This document shows positions 1 to 8,873 of a stretch of DNA of 41,927 nucleotides, piece after piece. This stretch comes from CAZJJZ01 sp964546505. GTDB taxonomy: Bacteria > Patescibacteriota > Gracilibacteria > UBA1369. Both the position numbers and the translations under genes were made by a program. The stretch covers positions 1 through 41,927 of the forward strand of contig CAZJJZ010000010.1 of assembly GCA_964546505.1 (NCBI GenBank), given 5' to 3'. The notes beneath the pieces were generated by a model that saw only the letters and a program-made list of their open reading frames with translations, had not been told where the DNA came from and did no database searches. Within the stretch, counting starts at the first letter, position 1. Every line of letters begins with the position of its first letter.

Positions 1-71
1 AATTGATGATTCCGCCAGTAGTGTCTCCGGGCAGCTATGTGACTACTTTGACTTACACTTTCAGCTATTAA
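1..71 (+). CDS. C-terminal tail of a WxL-like surface protein (partial)
   Basis: The reading frame starting at base 3 is open from the window edge to a TAA at 69-71. It ends in VSPGSYVTTLTYTFSY. This closely matches the C-terminus of the gene at 10810-11478 (VAPGSYQATLTYTLTP), so the two are probably paralogues. The G-[ST]-Y-x-[AT]-T-L-T-[WY]-T pattern is the usual ending of WxL-type cell-surface domains, which are thought to bind peptidoglycan non-covalently. Only about 22 residues are visible, so nothing can be said about the rest of the protein. The next gene starts 4 bp downstream, suggesting co-transcription. The assignment rests on the paralogue match and the motif ending. Confidence 0.6.
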   Translation, partial: LMIPPVVSPGSYVTTLTYTFSY

Positions 72-75
72 TCCA

Positions 76-1377
76 ATGCACCAAAAAAAACTCACCCAAT
101 ACTGGTATTTGCTCATCTTGATTCTGCCGGTATTCGGTGAGTTTTCTCGCATCGATTTTTTGGGAAGAAGCCTAATATTGTCAGACTTGATAACCCCGCT
201 TACCCTGTTGGCACTTTGGATCTTTGGCAAAAAAAACAACCCTACAAGTAAACAATTTAGAAATATCATCTTGCCACTGTTAGCGTTCTGGGTAATTGCC
301 TTTTGTTCTTTATTGATTAGTTACTTGAGCTACAGCTTAAGTGAAGTACTCTCTGGCAGTTTATTCTTAATTCGCTACATCAGCTACTCATCTCTTGCCT
401 ACTTCATCTATTCCTATGTATCGAAAACTGAACATCAAGTTTTTTGGCAAAGTCTGATCGTAATAAGCGTCTTAATTGGAATTACCGGCCTGGTACAATT
501 GAGATTTTTACCCGATCTCACTCAATTGGCAAAAACCGCCGGCTATGACCCCCACATCAATCGTCTGGTAGGCAGTTGGCTAGATCCCAATTATATCGGC
601 GGTTTCTTCGCCTTCATTGCCACACTGTTTGCCCCAGTCACCATTGCCGCATTTCAGAAAAAACACCCCCACTACCCCAAACCACTGAATCGATATCTAC
701 TGCTTTCTTTCCTAATATTCCTGATCATCCTAACTTTCCTCACCTACTCTCGCTCCGCCTACCTGGCGCTGGCCATCGGTTTTTTCATTGTCGGCATCTA
801 TCAATCACGATTAACATTATTAACGCTCTTTTTGGTAGCAATCATTGGCATTAGCGTTTCTCCCCGTGCGCAGGAAAGAGTCGGCGAGCTATATACTAGC
901 ATCAACTCAACTCTCTTCCCATCTTATGAAATTCAAGACGCCACTGCCCGTTTACGCCTACAAAACTGGGAACAAACATGGCAGTTAATTAACGAAAAAC
1001 CGATTATTGGCCATGGCTACAATCTGTTAAGTACAGTGAAATTAAATCGTGGTTTCGTTGCCTCTTCAGACATTCACTCCGCTAGCGGTTCAGACTCCAG
1101 CCTGCTCACAATTTTTGCCACAACTGGTATCTTGGGTTTACTCGCCTTTTCTTTCTTTTACCTCAAAATTCTATTTTTCAGTTGGAAAAATTTCCGCCAA
1201 CAGCGACGAACGGCAATTGGTGACTTTTCACTGGGATTATTCAGCGCGATTCTTGGATTGTTGATTCATTCCTTGTTTGTCAATTCGCTACTATTCGCGC
1301 CAATGATGATTTTCTTCTTTATGATACTGGGGGTTTATCATCAAATGTCCCAAAAACCAATCGGCAAAGTTTCCTGA
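76..1377 (+). CDS. O-antigen ligase / Wzy polymerase-like multi-spanning membrane protein
   Basis: This 433-residue protein has about ten to twelve hydrophobic segments spread over its full length. It has the layout of the Wzy_C / O-antigen ligase (WaaL) superfamily: a long hydrophilic loop around residues 270-345 containing R-L-R-L-Q-N-W-E-Q-T-W and then I-x-G-x-G-Y, followed by HSASGSDSSLL before the last membrane spans. The W...G.G(Y)...H/N pattern is characteristic of this family. Members transfer or polymerise undecaprenyl-linked glycans at the outer face of the cytoplasmic membrane, so a role in surface glycan assembly or glycosylation is likely. Ligase cannot be told from polymerase by reading alone. 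The ATG lies 4 bp after the stop of the WxL-like gene and has no Shine-Dalgarno sequence. The 3' end overlaps the convergent anti-sigma-like gene by 37 bp. Confidence 0.8.
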   Translation: MHQKKLTQYWYLLILILPVFGEFSRIDFLGRSLILSDLITPLTLLALWIFGKKNNPTSKQFRNIILPLLAFWVIAFCSLLISYLSYSLSEVLSGSLFLIRYISYSSLAYFIYSYVSKTEHQVFWQSLIVISVLIGITGLVQLRFLPDLTQLAKTAGYDPHINRLVGSWLDPNYIGGFFAFIATLFAPVTIAAFQKKHPHYPKPLNRYLLLSFLIFLIILTFLTYSRSAYLALAIGFFIVGIYQSRLTLLTLFLVAIIGISVSPRAQERVGELYTSINSTLFPSYEIQDATARLRLQNWEQTWQLINEKPIIGHGYNLLSTVKLNRGFVASSDIHSASGSDSSLLTIFATTGILGLLAFSFFYLKILFFSWKNFRQQRRTAIGDFSLGLFSAILGLLIHSLFVNSLLFAPMMIFFFMILGVYHQMSQKPIGKVS

Positions 1378-2723
1378 GCATTTCTCACCCAAAAAACATA
1401 ACGCGTTTTTCCTGCTGCTTTCTCAACTGTGATTGCGGAGAAGGTTCGCAATAAACGAATTTCCTTGGACATTAAATAATTATCTAATAAAGCCATCAAC
1501 TGAGCGCGATCTTTACCTTGATAATCCAAGAGCGCGTCAATCACGGAAACTTGACTCTTAACCTCCCCTTCAGCGAACTTCACAACATAGTACTTATTCA
1601 TATCATAAATGTTCACTGTTTGCTTCTTGGGGTAAGTTAGAGCAATTTGGACTTTCGGAGTAGTTGTTTTTTGAGAATTCTGAACATTCTTCTTTTCCTG
1701 CTGTTGTGTTTCCACTGCAGGAACTGCAGTCAAAGTATTAATTACAGGTGATTCCGCGGTATCCTCTATCATTTCTTGCCCCTCGTTTCTTTCGGTAGAA
1801 ATAGCCGCACCAGCGCTGACCACCTCCTCAGTCATTTGTGTTGCTTCAGACATAGTATCAATCTCCGGAGCATTTTTTGACTGCGGCGGTATAGCCTTCT
1901 GATTATACGTCGCCTCGTTTGTAACCAGAGTTAAATTCACAACTTGCTCCTCAACCGGCTCCAACACTTTTGATTCTTCGTTCTGGTTTGTTGAATTTGG
2001 CGTCGCAGTTTTTGCCGAAGGAACCAATTGTTCTGGAAAGGAATTAGTAAAAACTGTGGTAATCAAACTTGATCTTTCTTCCACTACAGGCAAATCATTC
2101 TGTGGTTCAACAACACTGCCACCATCCACCGGTTTTGACTCCACGGACATAGGAACAGCCAAAGAGCTTTCATTATTGATGGGCAAATAGAAACTAATAT
2201 CAGGCTTCCCTATATCATCTGCCAGCATTTTGACAGCATCATTCTGATCAGCAATTATCCCCTGTTTTTGATAATAATTTTCCAAAACCTCCTTAGGCGG
2301 CATCACTGTTCTAGCGTCAAAAGCATACAACGAGGTTTGTAAATCAGTACTAACCATTTCATTAAATTCCGCAGCAGGCACAGCTTCAGGAGTGCCAGAC
2401 TCTGCACCGGGAGTTTGACTAATCAACATGTCCTTTGCCTGATCTTTTCCACTATTTATACCATTAAAAATATTAACAAATACCACAGTAATAACTGTCA
2501 CGCTGGAAGCCAACGCTAATAGATATTTCCATTGGTAGGCAAAAGAACTGGCGGAAAAATTCTCTCTGGAGTCTTGGCCCATTGTTTGGGCACGAGCAAT
2601 CAAGCCATTGCGCAAGTCGTTTTTAAAATCCACAGGAATTTTAATTTCTTCAGCCTGACGAGCAGTCAATAACTGACCAACAACATCCTCAAAATAATTT
2701 TCTCCAGTCAATTTATTGTTCAT
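1341..2723 (-). CDS. putative transmembrane anti-sigma factor with long extracytoplasmic region
   Basis: This 460-residue protein has a short cytoplasmic part (residues 1-65), one transmembrane helix (about 66-88, LLALASSVTVITVVFV) and a long, acidic, low-complexity exported part. A more ordered C-terminal domain covers roughly 350-460 (YVVKFAEGEVKSQVSVIDAL, later TRYVFWVRN). Its ATG overlaps the stop of the upstream sigma gene (ATGA), the usual arrangement of ECF sigma and anti-sigma partners. No zinc-binding HxxxCxxC motif is visible, so this would be a non-ZAS type. Anti-sigma function is inferred from position and topology; I recognise no family. The exported part could sense an envelope signal. 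The 3' end overlaps the convergent O-antigen-ligase-like gene. Confidence 0.6.
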   Translation of the reverse strand: MNNKLTGENYFEDVVGQLLTARQAEEIKIPVDFKNDLRNGLIARAQTMGQDSRENFSASSFAYQWKYLLALASSVTVITVVFVNIFNGINSGKDQAKDMLISQTPGAESGTPEAVPAAEFNEMVSTDLQTSLYAFDARTVMPPKEVLENYYQKQGIIADQNDAVKMLADDIGKPDISFYLPINNESSLAVPMSVESKPVDGGSVVEPQNDLPVVEERSSLITTVFTNSFPEQLVPSAKTATPNSTNQNEESKVLEPVEEQVVNLTLVTNEATYNQKAIPPQSKNAPEIDTMSEATQMTEEVVSAGAAISTERNEGQEMIEDTAESPVINTLTAVPAVETQQQEKKNVQNSQKTTTPKVQIALTYPKKQTVNIYDMNKYYVVKFAEGEVKSQVSVIDALLDYQGKDRAQLMALLDNYLMSKEIRLLRTFSAITVEKAAGKTRYVFWVRNAQETLPIGFWDI

Positions 2724-3259
2724 ATAAGTAATTGTTTCATTCGTTTAAGAGCTCTAAACAGTTTCACGCCGACATTATTTGCTGTAATGCCCATAATTTG
2801 AGCTATTTCCAGATTCGAGACCCCCTCAAAATATTTCAACCTCAAAATCTCTTTTTCCTCCAATTCCAAAACTTCCATTGCCTGCAGAATTTTGGCTCTA
2901 TCAGCACTTTGATTTACAATTTCTACAACATCTTCATCGCTTCTTAACTCCACAATCTCCTCCAAATCAACTTTTTGATTTCGCCCATTACTGCGATACC
3001 ATTTCAAAACATTGTTATGTGCAATTTTATAGAGCCAGGCCGAAAATGGATATCCTCTAAATTGATAATTACCGATGTTTTTTAAAGCATCATAGAAAGT
3101 TTGACTAACCAAATCCTGCACCATTTCCTCGTCGTTAACTCTTCTGTAAACATATCGATAAATTGAGTCAAAATAGCGCTCATACAAAAGCACAAACCTT
3201 TCCGGGTCTTTTTTTGCCTCTTCCACAACCTTGTTTTCCTTCTCTAAACTCCAATCCAT
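2720..3259 (-). CDS. ECF-type RNA polymerase sigma factor
   Basis: This is a sigma-70 family protein of about 179 residues with regions 2 and 4 only. Region 2 shows FVLLYERYFDSIYRYVYRRV and the core-binding stretch QDLVSQTFYDAL. Then comes FSAWLYKIAHNNVLKWYR (region 2.3/2.4). Region 4 is an HTH around LELEEKEILRLKYFEGVSNLEIAQ followed by the NNVGVKLFRALKRMK recognition helix. I place the start at the ATG at 3257-3259 rather than the in-frame TTG at 3290-3292, because that TTG overlaps a consensus -10 TATAAT. The gene ends in an ATGA overlap with the putative anti-sigma gene. It should direct transcription of an envelope or stress regulon; whether it controls its own promoter is unknown. Confidence 0.9.
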   Translation of the reverse strand: MDWSLEKENKVVEEAKKDPERFVLLYERYFDSIYRYVYRRVNDEEMVQDLVSQTFYDALKNIGNYQFRGYPFSAWLYKIAHNNVLKWYRSNGRNQKVDLEEIVELRSDEDVVEIVNQSADRAKILQAMEVLELEEKEILRLKYFEGVSNLEIAQIMGITANNVGVKLFRALKRMKQLLI

Positions 3260-3283
3260 TGTCGAATAAACAAAAGAGATGTT

Positions 3284-3311
3284 ATTATACAAAGATTTTC
3301 AACGAAGTCAA
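3284..3311 (-). promoter_or_regulatory. sigma-70-type promoter of the sigma/anti-sigma pair
   Basis: On the minus strand, TTGACT (3306-3311) is followed after 16 bp by a perfect TATAAT (3284-3289). The expected transcription start, near 3277, lies about 18 nt before the chosen ATG. No Shine-Dalgarno sequence lies between. This promoter decides against the upstream TTG as the start of the sigma gene. Confidence 0.7.
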
Positions 3312-3407
3312 GCCAGGCTGGAAATTTGCTTGTAGTTGAAACTGGATTTCAAATATCACCTGTTGGCAATAGTTATAAACCCAAATTCAAAAAATAATTA
3401 CAAGAAA

Positions 3408-6038
3408 TCAAACTACTTTCTTTCTGAACCAAAATTTATAGATCTCCATAGCCAGCACAACCGGTACCGATAACAAAATGGTCCAAAGCCAAAACTCTCC
3501 ACTCACAGGCTTAACCTTCAAAACGTCACCAATCCAAGGGAAATACATCGCCAGAATATGCAGTAATTGAGCAAAAAGTACCAAAATCACAACATACCAA
3601 TTTTTGGATAAAGGAGTTTTTCCAATTGATTTTCTTTCCGATCGACAATTGAATGTATGAAAGTTCAAGGCAATAGTTAAGTAAAGTAACAAAACGTTAC
3701 GAGCCATTTCATCACCGTAACCCAACTTAATCACTGCTTCAAAAAGGAAAAAAGCTGTAATTGAAATAATCACACCTGAGATTAAAACTTGTTGAATCAT
3801 CCGTTTATTGACGATATTTTCTTTTGGACTTCTCGGTTTTCTTTGCATCACATCACTCTCACCCGCCTCAAAAGCCAAACCAATATCTCTGATACCATTA
3901 GTAACCAGATTCAACCATAGCAACTGTACAGGCAACAGCGGTAACGGCAAACCAGCAATTATGGTCAATGCAAATAGGAGAATCTCTGCAAAAGATGTAG
4001 TTAATACCAAGTAAGTAATCTTGCGAATATTGTCATATGCAAATCTCCCCTCTTCAATGCCCCCTTCAATAGATTTAAAGTTATCATCAACAACCACAAT
4101 TGAAGCCGATTCCTTAGCCACGTCTGTACCACTACCCATAGCCAAACCAATATTGGCTTTCTTTAAAGCTGGAGCATCATTAACGCCATCACCAGTTACC
4201 GCCACAAAATGACCCAATTTAACCAAAGCCTCAACAATCTGAAGTTTTTGTACCGGTGTCACCCTGGCAAATACTCTGACCTGATCAATTTTTTTCAAAT
4301 ACTCCGGTACTTCCAAACCACCCAAATTATCCAGTTCAGCACCGGTAATCACATCTTGCTCTCCCGTAACTATTCCCAAATCCTTACCTATCGACAAAGC
4401 GGTTGCCGGATGATCTCCAGTGATCATCACTACTCGCACGCCCGCTTCCAAACATTTTTTCACTGATTCTTTAGCCTCTACTCTCAGTGGATCTACCATA
4501 CCAACTAAACCGGTTATCTCTAAAGTTTTCACTTTTTCCAAAGCAAAGTCCTCTGCCTTACCGTGATATTCCATTTCACCAACAGCCAATACACGATAAC
4601 CCTGACGAGCCAATTGCTCAGACTTTTTAATTAAATCACCGTTTTTACTACCTAGAGCAATCAAAGACTCCACCGCTCCTTTAGCGTACAGTTTTACTTT
4701 TCCATGTTCCTCCACCAACTTCGCCGACATCTTTAACTCCGATTCATAAGGAATTTCCAATAATGTTTTTGCCGACTGATTGTCCAGATCTATATCTGCT
4801 TTAAGAGCCAAGACCAGCATGGCGATATCGACAGTGTCACCAGAAAATTCCCATTTTTTATTGATCATTTTGGCCTTCGCTTCATTCGCCATCACGCCAG
4901 CTTTTGCCAATGCACGAATTTTGGTCGCATTTTTTTCCGGCACCTTCAACACCTCAAATCCCTCACCCGGAATGGCTATCTCCACACCATCAGGCAGGAA
5001 AACTGTTTTTACGGTTTGTTTATTCATTGTCAGCGTACCGGTTTTGTCACTAGCAATCACAGTACAGCTACCCAAGCTCTCCACAGCAGCTAATTTTCTG
5101 ACAATCACATTACGCTTGGCCATTCGACTAGTCGCAATGGACAGCACCACAGTTAAAGCTATTGGCAGACTCTCTGGTATTGCCGCCACAGCCAAAGCAA
5201 TAGAAAACATTATCACCTCATTCCAGGGCAGACCATCAACCCAAGAATTAATTGCCAATAAACCACAAACCAATAACACTACCAAACTGATTTGCTTGGA
5301 AAATTTTTCCATTCTGACAATCAACGGTGGTTTTTCAGAAGTTGTTTCCATCACTGCTTGCGCAATGTTACCAAGGGCGGTATTTAACGCTGTATTTACC
5401 ACCACCGCCTCAGCCCTACCTTTAACCACGGTAGTACCAGCAAAAAGCATGTTAAAACGTTCTCCCAATACCGCCGCAACCGGCACTTCACCAAGAAATT
5501 TCGCCACCGCAACGGATTCACCAGTTAGCACCGCCTCTTCAACCACCAAGCCGTTTAAACTGATTAAGCGTAAATCAGCCGGCACTTTCACACCAGACTC
5601 CAGATACACTAAATCCCCAGGCACCAGCTCTTCAGAATCAATTGAAATCAACTGACCTGATCTTTTGACCTTCACAAAACTCTTCATCAAATTTTTTAAC
5701 AAAGAAGTGTTTTTTTCCGCTTTCCATTCTTGGAAAGTACCTAAACAAGCATTAATCAAGATAACCAAGAGAATAAAAAACGCATCTTTCACATCACCAA
5801 CCAAATACGCCACCACCGCCGCAATCAATAAAACGTAAATCAATGGATTTAGAAACTGATGATAAAAAATTTGCCATGCAGAAATTGGTTTTTTTTCTGG
5901 CAATTTGTTTTTACCGAATTCCTGCTGTCTTTTTTTCACCTCCCAGTCACTTAGTCCATTCTCGGAAAAGGCGGTTAACTTTAGCACTTCATTGATCTTC
6001 AAGCTATGCCAAGCCACTTTTTCTGTCTGTATTTTCAT
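3408..6038 (-). CDS. P-type (P2-like) cation-transporting ATPase
   Basis: This protein of about 876 residues is full length for a P-type ATPase. In order it shows an N-terminal cation-ATPase domain, two membrane helices, the actuator motif TGES (residues 172-175), the membrane motif PESLP (288-292), the phosphorylation motif DKTGTLT (331 onward), TGD in the nucleotide domain, the hinge GDGVNDAPAL, and a C-terminal set of about six helices. PESLP and LLPVQLLWLNLVTNG resemble Ca2+/Mn2+ or Na+ pumps of the SERCA/PMR1 group. However, the Asp of the usual NLVTDG motif is Asn here, so the ion is uncertain. An ATG at 6087-6089 would add 17 residues, but MKIQTEKVAWHSL is the natural family N-terminus. 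The gene appears to stand alone, with about 150 bp on either side. Confidence 0.9.
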   Translation of the reverse strand: MKIQTEKVAWHSLKINEVLKLTAFSENGLSDWEVKKRQQEFGKNKLPEKKPISAWQIFYHQFLNPLIYVLLIAAVVAYLVGDVKDAFFILLVILINACLGTFQEWKAEKNTSLLKNLMKSFVKVKRSGQLISIDSEELVPGDLVYLESGVKVPADLRLISLNGLVVEEAVLTGESVAVAKFLGEVPVAAVLGERFNMLFAGTTVVKGRAEAVVVNTALNTALGNIAQAVMETTSEKPPLIVRMEKFSKQISLVVLLVCGLLAINSWVDGLPWNEVIMFSIALAVAAIPESLPIALTVVLSIATSRMAKRNVIVRKLAAVESLGSCTVIASDKTGTLTMNKQTVKTVFLPDGVEIAIPGEGFEVLKVPEKNATKIRALAKAGVMANEAKAKMINKKWEFSGDTVDIAMLVLALKADIDLDNQSAKTLLEIPYESELKMSAKLVEEHGKVKLYAKGAVESLIALGSKNGDLIKKSEQLARQGYRVLAVGEMEYHGKAEDFALEKVKTLEITGLVGMVDPLRVEAKESVKKCLEAGVRVVMITGDHPATALSIGKDLGIVTGEQDVITGAELDNLGGLEVPEYLKKIDQVRVFARVTPVQKLQIVEALVKLGHFVAVTGDGVNDAPALKKANIGLAMGSGTDVAKESASIVVVDDNFKSIEGGIEEGRFAYDNIRKITYLVLTTSFAEILLFALTIIAGLPLPLLPVQLLWLNLVTNGIRDIGLAFEAGESDVMQRKPRSPKENIVNKRMIQQVLISGVIISITAFFLFEAVIKLGYGDEMARNVLLLYLTIALNFHTFNCRSERKSIGKTPLSKNWYVVILVLFAQLLHILAMYFPWIGDVLKVKPVSGEFWLWTILLSVPVVLAMEIYKFWFRKKVV

Positions 6039-6222
6039 TTTGATGATTGATAAATTTTGTACCAAAAGATAACAAAAAATAAACTCCATTTCCAGAGCTG
6101 TAATGTTATTTTGGTGGACCTCACCCGCTATTCACAGGTGAACATTATTGCTAATGTCTAGCCAAAGACTAAAGGCCCATATAAAAAGCCGCCCGCCAAT
6201 TCTAGCAAAATTTTTACTTTAT

Positions 6223-6501
6223 TCAACTTTTTTGGTTGAGATTTATTCTTGAACGATGTTCCTGAGCCATGGCCACCAGTTCCTGTAACCACAATGCCCC
6301 AACATCACTCCTAAAAAAATCCTTGCCCATCGTCAAAGAAACTGCGTCACTGACACTTTTGAAAACTCGCACCACTTCCGCAGCGGATTGCGCTTTCAAA
6401 AAAGCCCCCTCCGCCTCTTCAATCGCCTGGGTAAGTTTGGCATTCTTGGCGAAAATGGGGGGAGAAGGATCAAGCCTCAGTCTTCCATTTAAATTGGACA
6501 T
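6223..6501 (-). CDS. small conserved-looking protein of unknown function
   Basis: This is a 92-residue soluble protein with no signal peptide or membrane segment. It is predicted mostly helical (LTQAIEEAEGAFLKAQSAAEVVRVFKS). I do not recognise it. It runs in the same direction as the ATPase and the secreted protein upstream. About 180 bp (6039-6222) separate it from the ATPase start; that stretch holds a short palindrome (TTCAC-AG-GTGAA near 6133-6144) and no clear gene. The start is an ATG without a Shine-Dalgarno sequence. Amino-acid composition looks normal for a protein, but the length makes this a moderate call. Confidence 0.55.
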   Translation of the reverse strand: MSNLNGRLRLDPSPPIFAKNAKLTQAIEEAEGAFLKAQSAAEVVRVFKSVSDAVSLTMGKDFFRSDVGALWLQELVAMAQEHRSRINLNQKS

Positions 6502-6583
6502 AATTCATTAATTATGACAAACACATATTATCAACATTTTTTTCTGCTTGTCAAAAAATTCCTGTACAAAAGAATGATAAGTA

Positions 6584-8053
6584 CTATGATCCTTTGGATC
6601 TATATTGGATGCTCATTATGAAGCTCTGAATAACCTGACAATTTTTCGGCTCAGGACCAAAATTAATATATCTACCTCCAGGGATATCTACATTTAGATT
6701 ATTAACATTATAAGTATAAATAGTTTGATTGTTACCAACATTCCAAATACTCAATGTAGTTTCAGCTCCAGTAGCTTGAAAATTAAAGGGATTAGTACTA
6801 CTGATAACGCTAAAATGCACACTACAATTATTTTGTCCGAATCCCTGACTAATCGAAAATCCCAAACCAGTAATGGTAATATCCTCAGGAATCCAGATCC
6901 CATTATGGGTATTTGTATAGCCAAGGCTGGAACCGAGCTTAGCACCACAATTCGGCGCTTGCAATAAGCTATTCACATTACCTCCACAGTTTGCGTTTAA
7001 TCCCTCTCCCCAAATCAGCTTGTCAGTAACACTGAGCCATTTACCCTTCGAGAAATCACAAACATACACTGAACCATTATCCGTATCCCGCCATAATTGA
7101 CCATTATTTGTACTATCACAAGATCCTGGCGTTGCGGTAGAACGGATGGAAGATATTAAAGGAATATTTCCGGTAGTAAAGCTGGCCAACGCGTCATCCC
7201 AACAAATTTTTCGATCAGTAACTCCATCGTCATCAAAAACGATACACAAATTAGAAGCGGTATTGTTACCAATTCTAATTACATCGCCATTATAATTAAT
7301 ATGCAAGGGATTGACCGGAGCCGTTGTTCCAACTCCCACTTTACCATCTTGATCAATCAAAAAAGGTGAAGTGTCCCCAAAAGAGTCATCCACCCTAAAG
7401 CTTAATCCACTACCATTATTCTGCACTTGTAATGCACCACCATTGGCTGAATTGGTAATCAACATGGTTGGATTAGCCGATAAAGAACCTTGAAACAACA
7501 AACTTCCAGTTTGCCCTTGAGCCGCGTCCACTACCACAGTTGATGCCGCTGCACCAAAATTATTATAAGCCTGATCTAAATTACCTCCACCTCCACTGAG
7601 CAAATCCCAGGTGTCATTTACAGCACTACTGCAAATATATAAATCCGAGTTATTTTTATCCACAGCTAATTCACCATTATCTGTACAAGCAGTTCCGCCG
7701 GGCCCGGGATTAAAACCAACTATTTCTCTCACTCGCGTTTGCAAAGCGTTGCTAAAATTAACTTGTCCTGACACCGCCAGATTATTCAAAACATTCAAAC
7801 TGCCATTAACATCTGTGGAATTCTGAATGTTAAATTTAGAATTGCCCGTGTCCCAGACAATCACTCCATCATTGCCTGTATTGCCCATTTTGAAAGTAAT
7901 ATTACCACCACTGGCATTTGCATCCACCACTATCCCCTCCGACTCAATATCATGAAAACTATCATCTTGAAAAACAATGCGCGCCTCTGCTTGAGTACAA
8001 ACCAAACAGAGACCACAGATCACCAATTTTTGAAATAGTTTTATTTTTAGCAC
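6584..8053 (-). CDS. secreted tail-fibre-like surface protein of unknown function
   Basis: I start this at the GTG at 8051-8053, giving about 489 residues with a signal peptide (LKIKLFQKLVICGLCLVCTQAEA, cleavage after AEA). The frame extends to a TTG at 8099, but the intervening bases contain a consensus -10 TATAAT, making the longer form unlikely. The mature protein is rich in Asn, Gly, Ser and Thr. It contains the segment VGVGTTAPVNPLHI, a motif common in bacterial surface and tail-fibre-like proteins with beta-helical stalks, plus repeated units of the type GxLxxD(T/K)NNSxxYVC. A separate C-terminal beta-rich domain with Cys pairs follows (CGGN, PNCGAKLG, NNCSVHF, KNCQVI). It is probably exported and surface exposed. 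Function unknown. Confidence 0.75.
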   Translation of the reverse strand: MLKIKLFQKLVICGLCLVCTQAEARIVFQDDSFHDIESEGIVVDANASGGNITFKMGNTGNDGVIVWDTGNSKFNIQNSTDVNGSLNVLNNLAVSGQVNFSNALQTRVREIVGFNPGPGGTACTDNGELAVDKNNSDLYICSSAVNDTWDLLSGGGGNLDQAYNNFGAAASTVVVDAAQGQTGSLLFQGSLSANPTMLITNSANGGALQVQNNGSGLSFRVDDSFGDTSPFLIDQDGKVGVGTTAPVNPLHINYNGDVIRIGNNTASNLCIVFDDDGVTDRKICWDDALASFTTGNIPLISSIRSTATPGSCDSTNNGQLWRDTDNGSVYVCDFSKGKWLSVTDKLIWGEGLNANCGGNVNSLLQAPNCGAKLGSSLGYTNTHNGIWIPEDITITGLGFSISQGFGQNNCSVHFSVISSTNPFNFQATGAETTLSIWNVGNNQTIYTYNVNNLNVDIPGGRYINFGPEPKNCQVIQSFIMSIQYRSKGS

Positions 8054-8080
8054 CTGCTCAAAAAGCGTTTTAGCTAATTG

Positions 8081-8108
8081 ATTATAAACCAAAATCAGCA
8101 ATTATCAA
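8081..8108 (-). promoter_or_regulatory. promoter of the secreted tail-fibre-like gene
   Basis: On the minus strand, TTGATA (8103-8108) and TATAAT (8081-8086) are separated by 16 bp. The -35 element overlaps the stop codon of the upstream gene at 8105. The predicted start, near 8074, is about 21 nt before the GTG at 8053. This supports the GTG over the upstream TTG. Confidence 0.65.
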
Positions 8109-8850
8109 CTTTTCTCAACAAAAAAGGGGTTTTTGAAAACATGTGTTACTTCCTGACCGATGAATTTAGTTACAATGATAATTTCCGGACACCCGTCAAA
8201 TTGTTCCAATCGCCAATCATTTTCCCTACAGGCTGCGGCAAACCGACTTTTAAAGGCTGAGTAACTAATCCTGGAATAGGCCACATAGATTTCTTCAAAA
8301 AACTTGCCAACTTCCTCCTTATGCAAATCCAAAGCATCTTCCTCGTATCGCTTAGCCCTCTCACGAAAATCCTGAGCCTTTTTTAAAGTACCTCGGGCCG
8401 TCCTGTCCGCGTGTTCATAAGGCAGATCCAAGGCTCCACAAGCAAGCTGTTCAGCTGCCTCTCTGATATTTCTATTGCGAAAACCATTCCAATCACGAAT
8501 TCTTTTGCCAGTCAGCATGATTACAATCAACTCTCTGATAGCCTGTTGATAAGGCTCCAAACCTGTCGCTTCACCATTCAACTGTAAAACCTCAATAATT
8601 TGTTCTCCGGTAATTCTGGGTATTTTCCCTACATTCTGTTTAACCGTACCTTCCTCGTCTTCGGGAATTCGGTCAGACTTTTCAGGTGGCGGCAAAATAC
8701 TGGCAAAATCACNNNNNNNNNNNNNNNNNNATCCACACCTCGTTGACTAGCAACTTCACGCAAATTAGTAACATCTGCATCAGTACCTTCCAGGCTTGAT
8801 TGATCTATCTCACTCAATGGTGGTGGGCTTGAACTTAATCTTCCGGACAT
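8105..8850 (-). CDS. soluble protein of unknown function, interrupted by a scaffold gap
   Basis: Two open segments in different frames flank an 18-base N run. The 5' part starts at ATG 8848-8850 (MSGRLSSSPPPLSEID). The 3' part is open right up to the gap (SDFASILPPPEKSDRIPEDEE) and runs to 8105. The simplest reading is one gene of about 245 residues whose apparent frameshift comes from the gap having the wrong length. The N-terminus is acidic and disordered. The rest is mostly helical and charged (RTARGTLKKAQDFRERAKRYEEDALDLHKEEVGKFFEEIYVAYS). There is no signal peptide and I recognise no family. It lies just downstream of tmRNA on the same strand. Confidence 0.6.
8713..8730. other. scaffold gap (18 N)
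   Basis: A run of undetermined bases lies inside the coding region at 8105-8850. The reading frame on both sides is open but not in register, so the true gap length differs from 18 modulo 3. Confidence 0.95.
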
Positions 8851-8873
8851 GTTGCAAATAATTTAATTACTGT

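Noticed and set aside
76..1377. Alternative genetic code with UGA as glycine (as in Gracilibacteria/Absconditabacteria)
   Set aside because: TGA ends several genes at natural family C-termini, including in ATGA overlaps (2720, 38141), and no in-frame TGA interrupts conserved domains.
3260..3292. Upstream TTG start for the sigma gene at 2720
   Set aside because: The TTG overlaps a perfect TATAAT with a matching -35, so it lies in promoter DNA and is not transcribed in that form.
4780..5655. 291-codon plus-strand frame opposite the P-type ATPase gene
   Set aside because: It is antisense to a gene with all P-type ATPase motifs, has no recognisable domain and a Ser/Thr/Ala-rich composition typical of a shadow frame.
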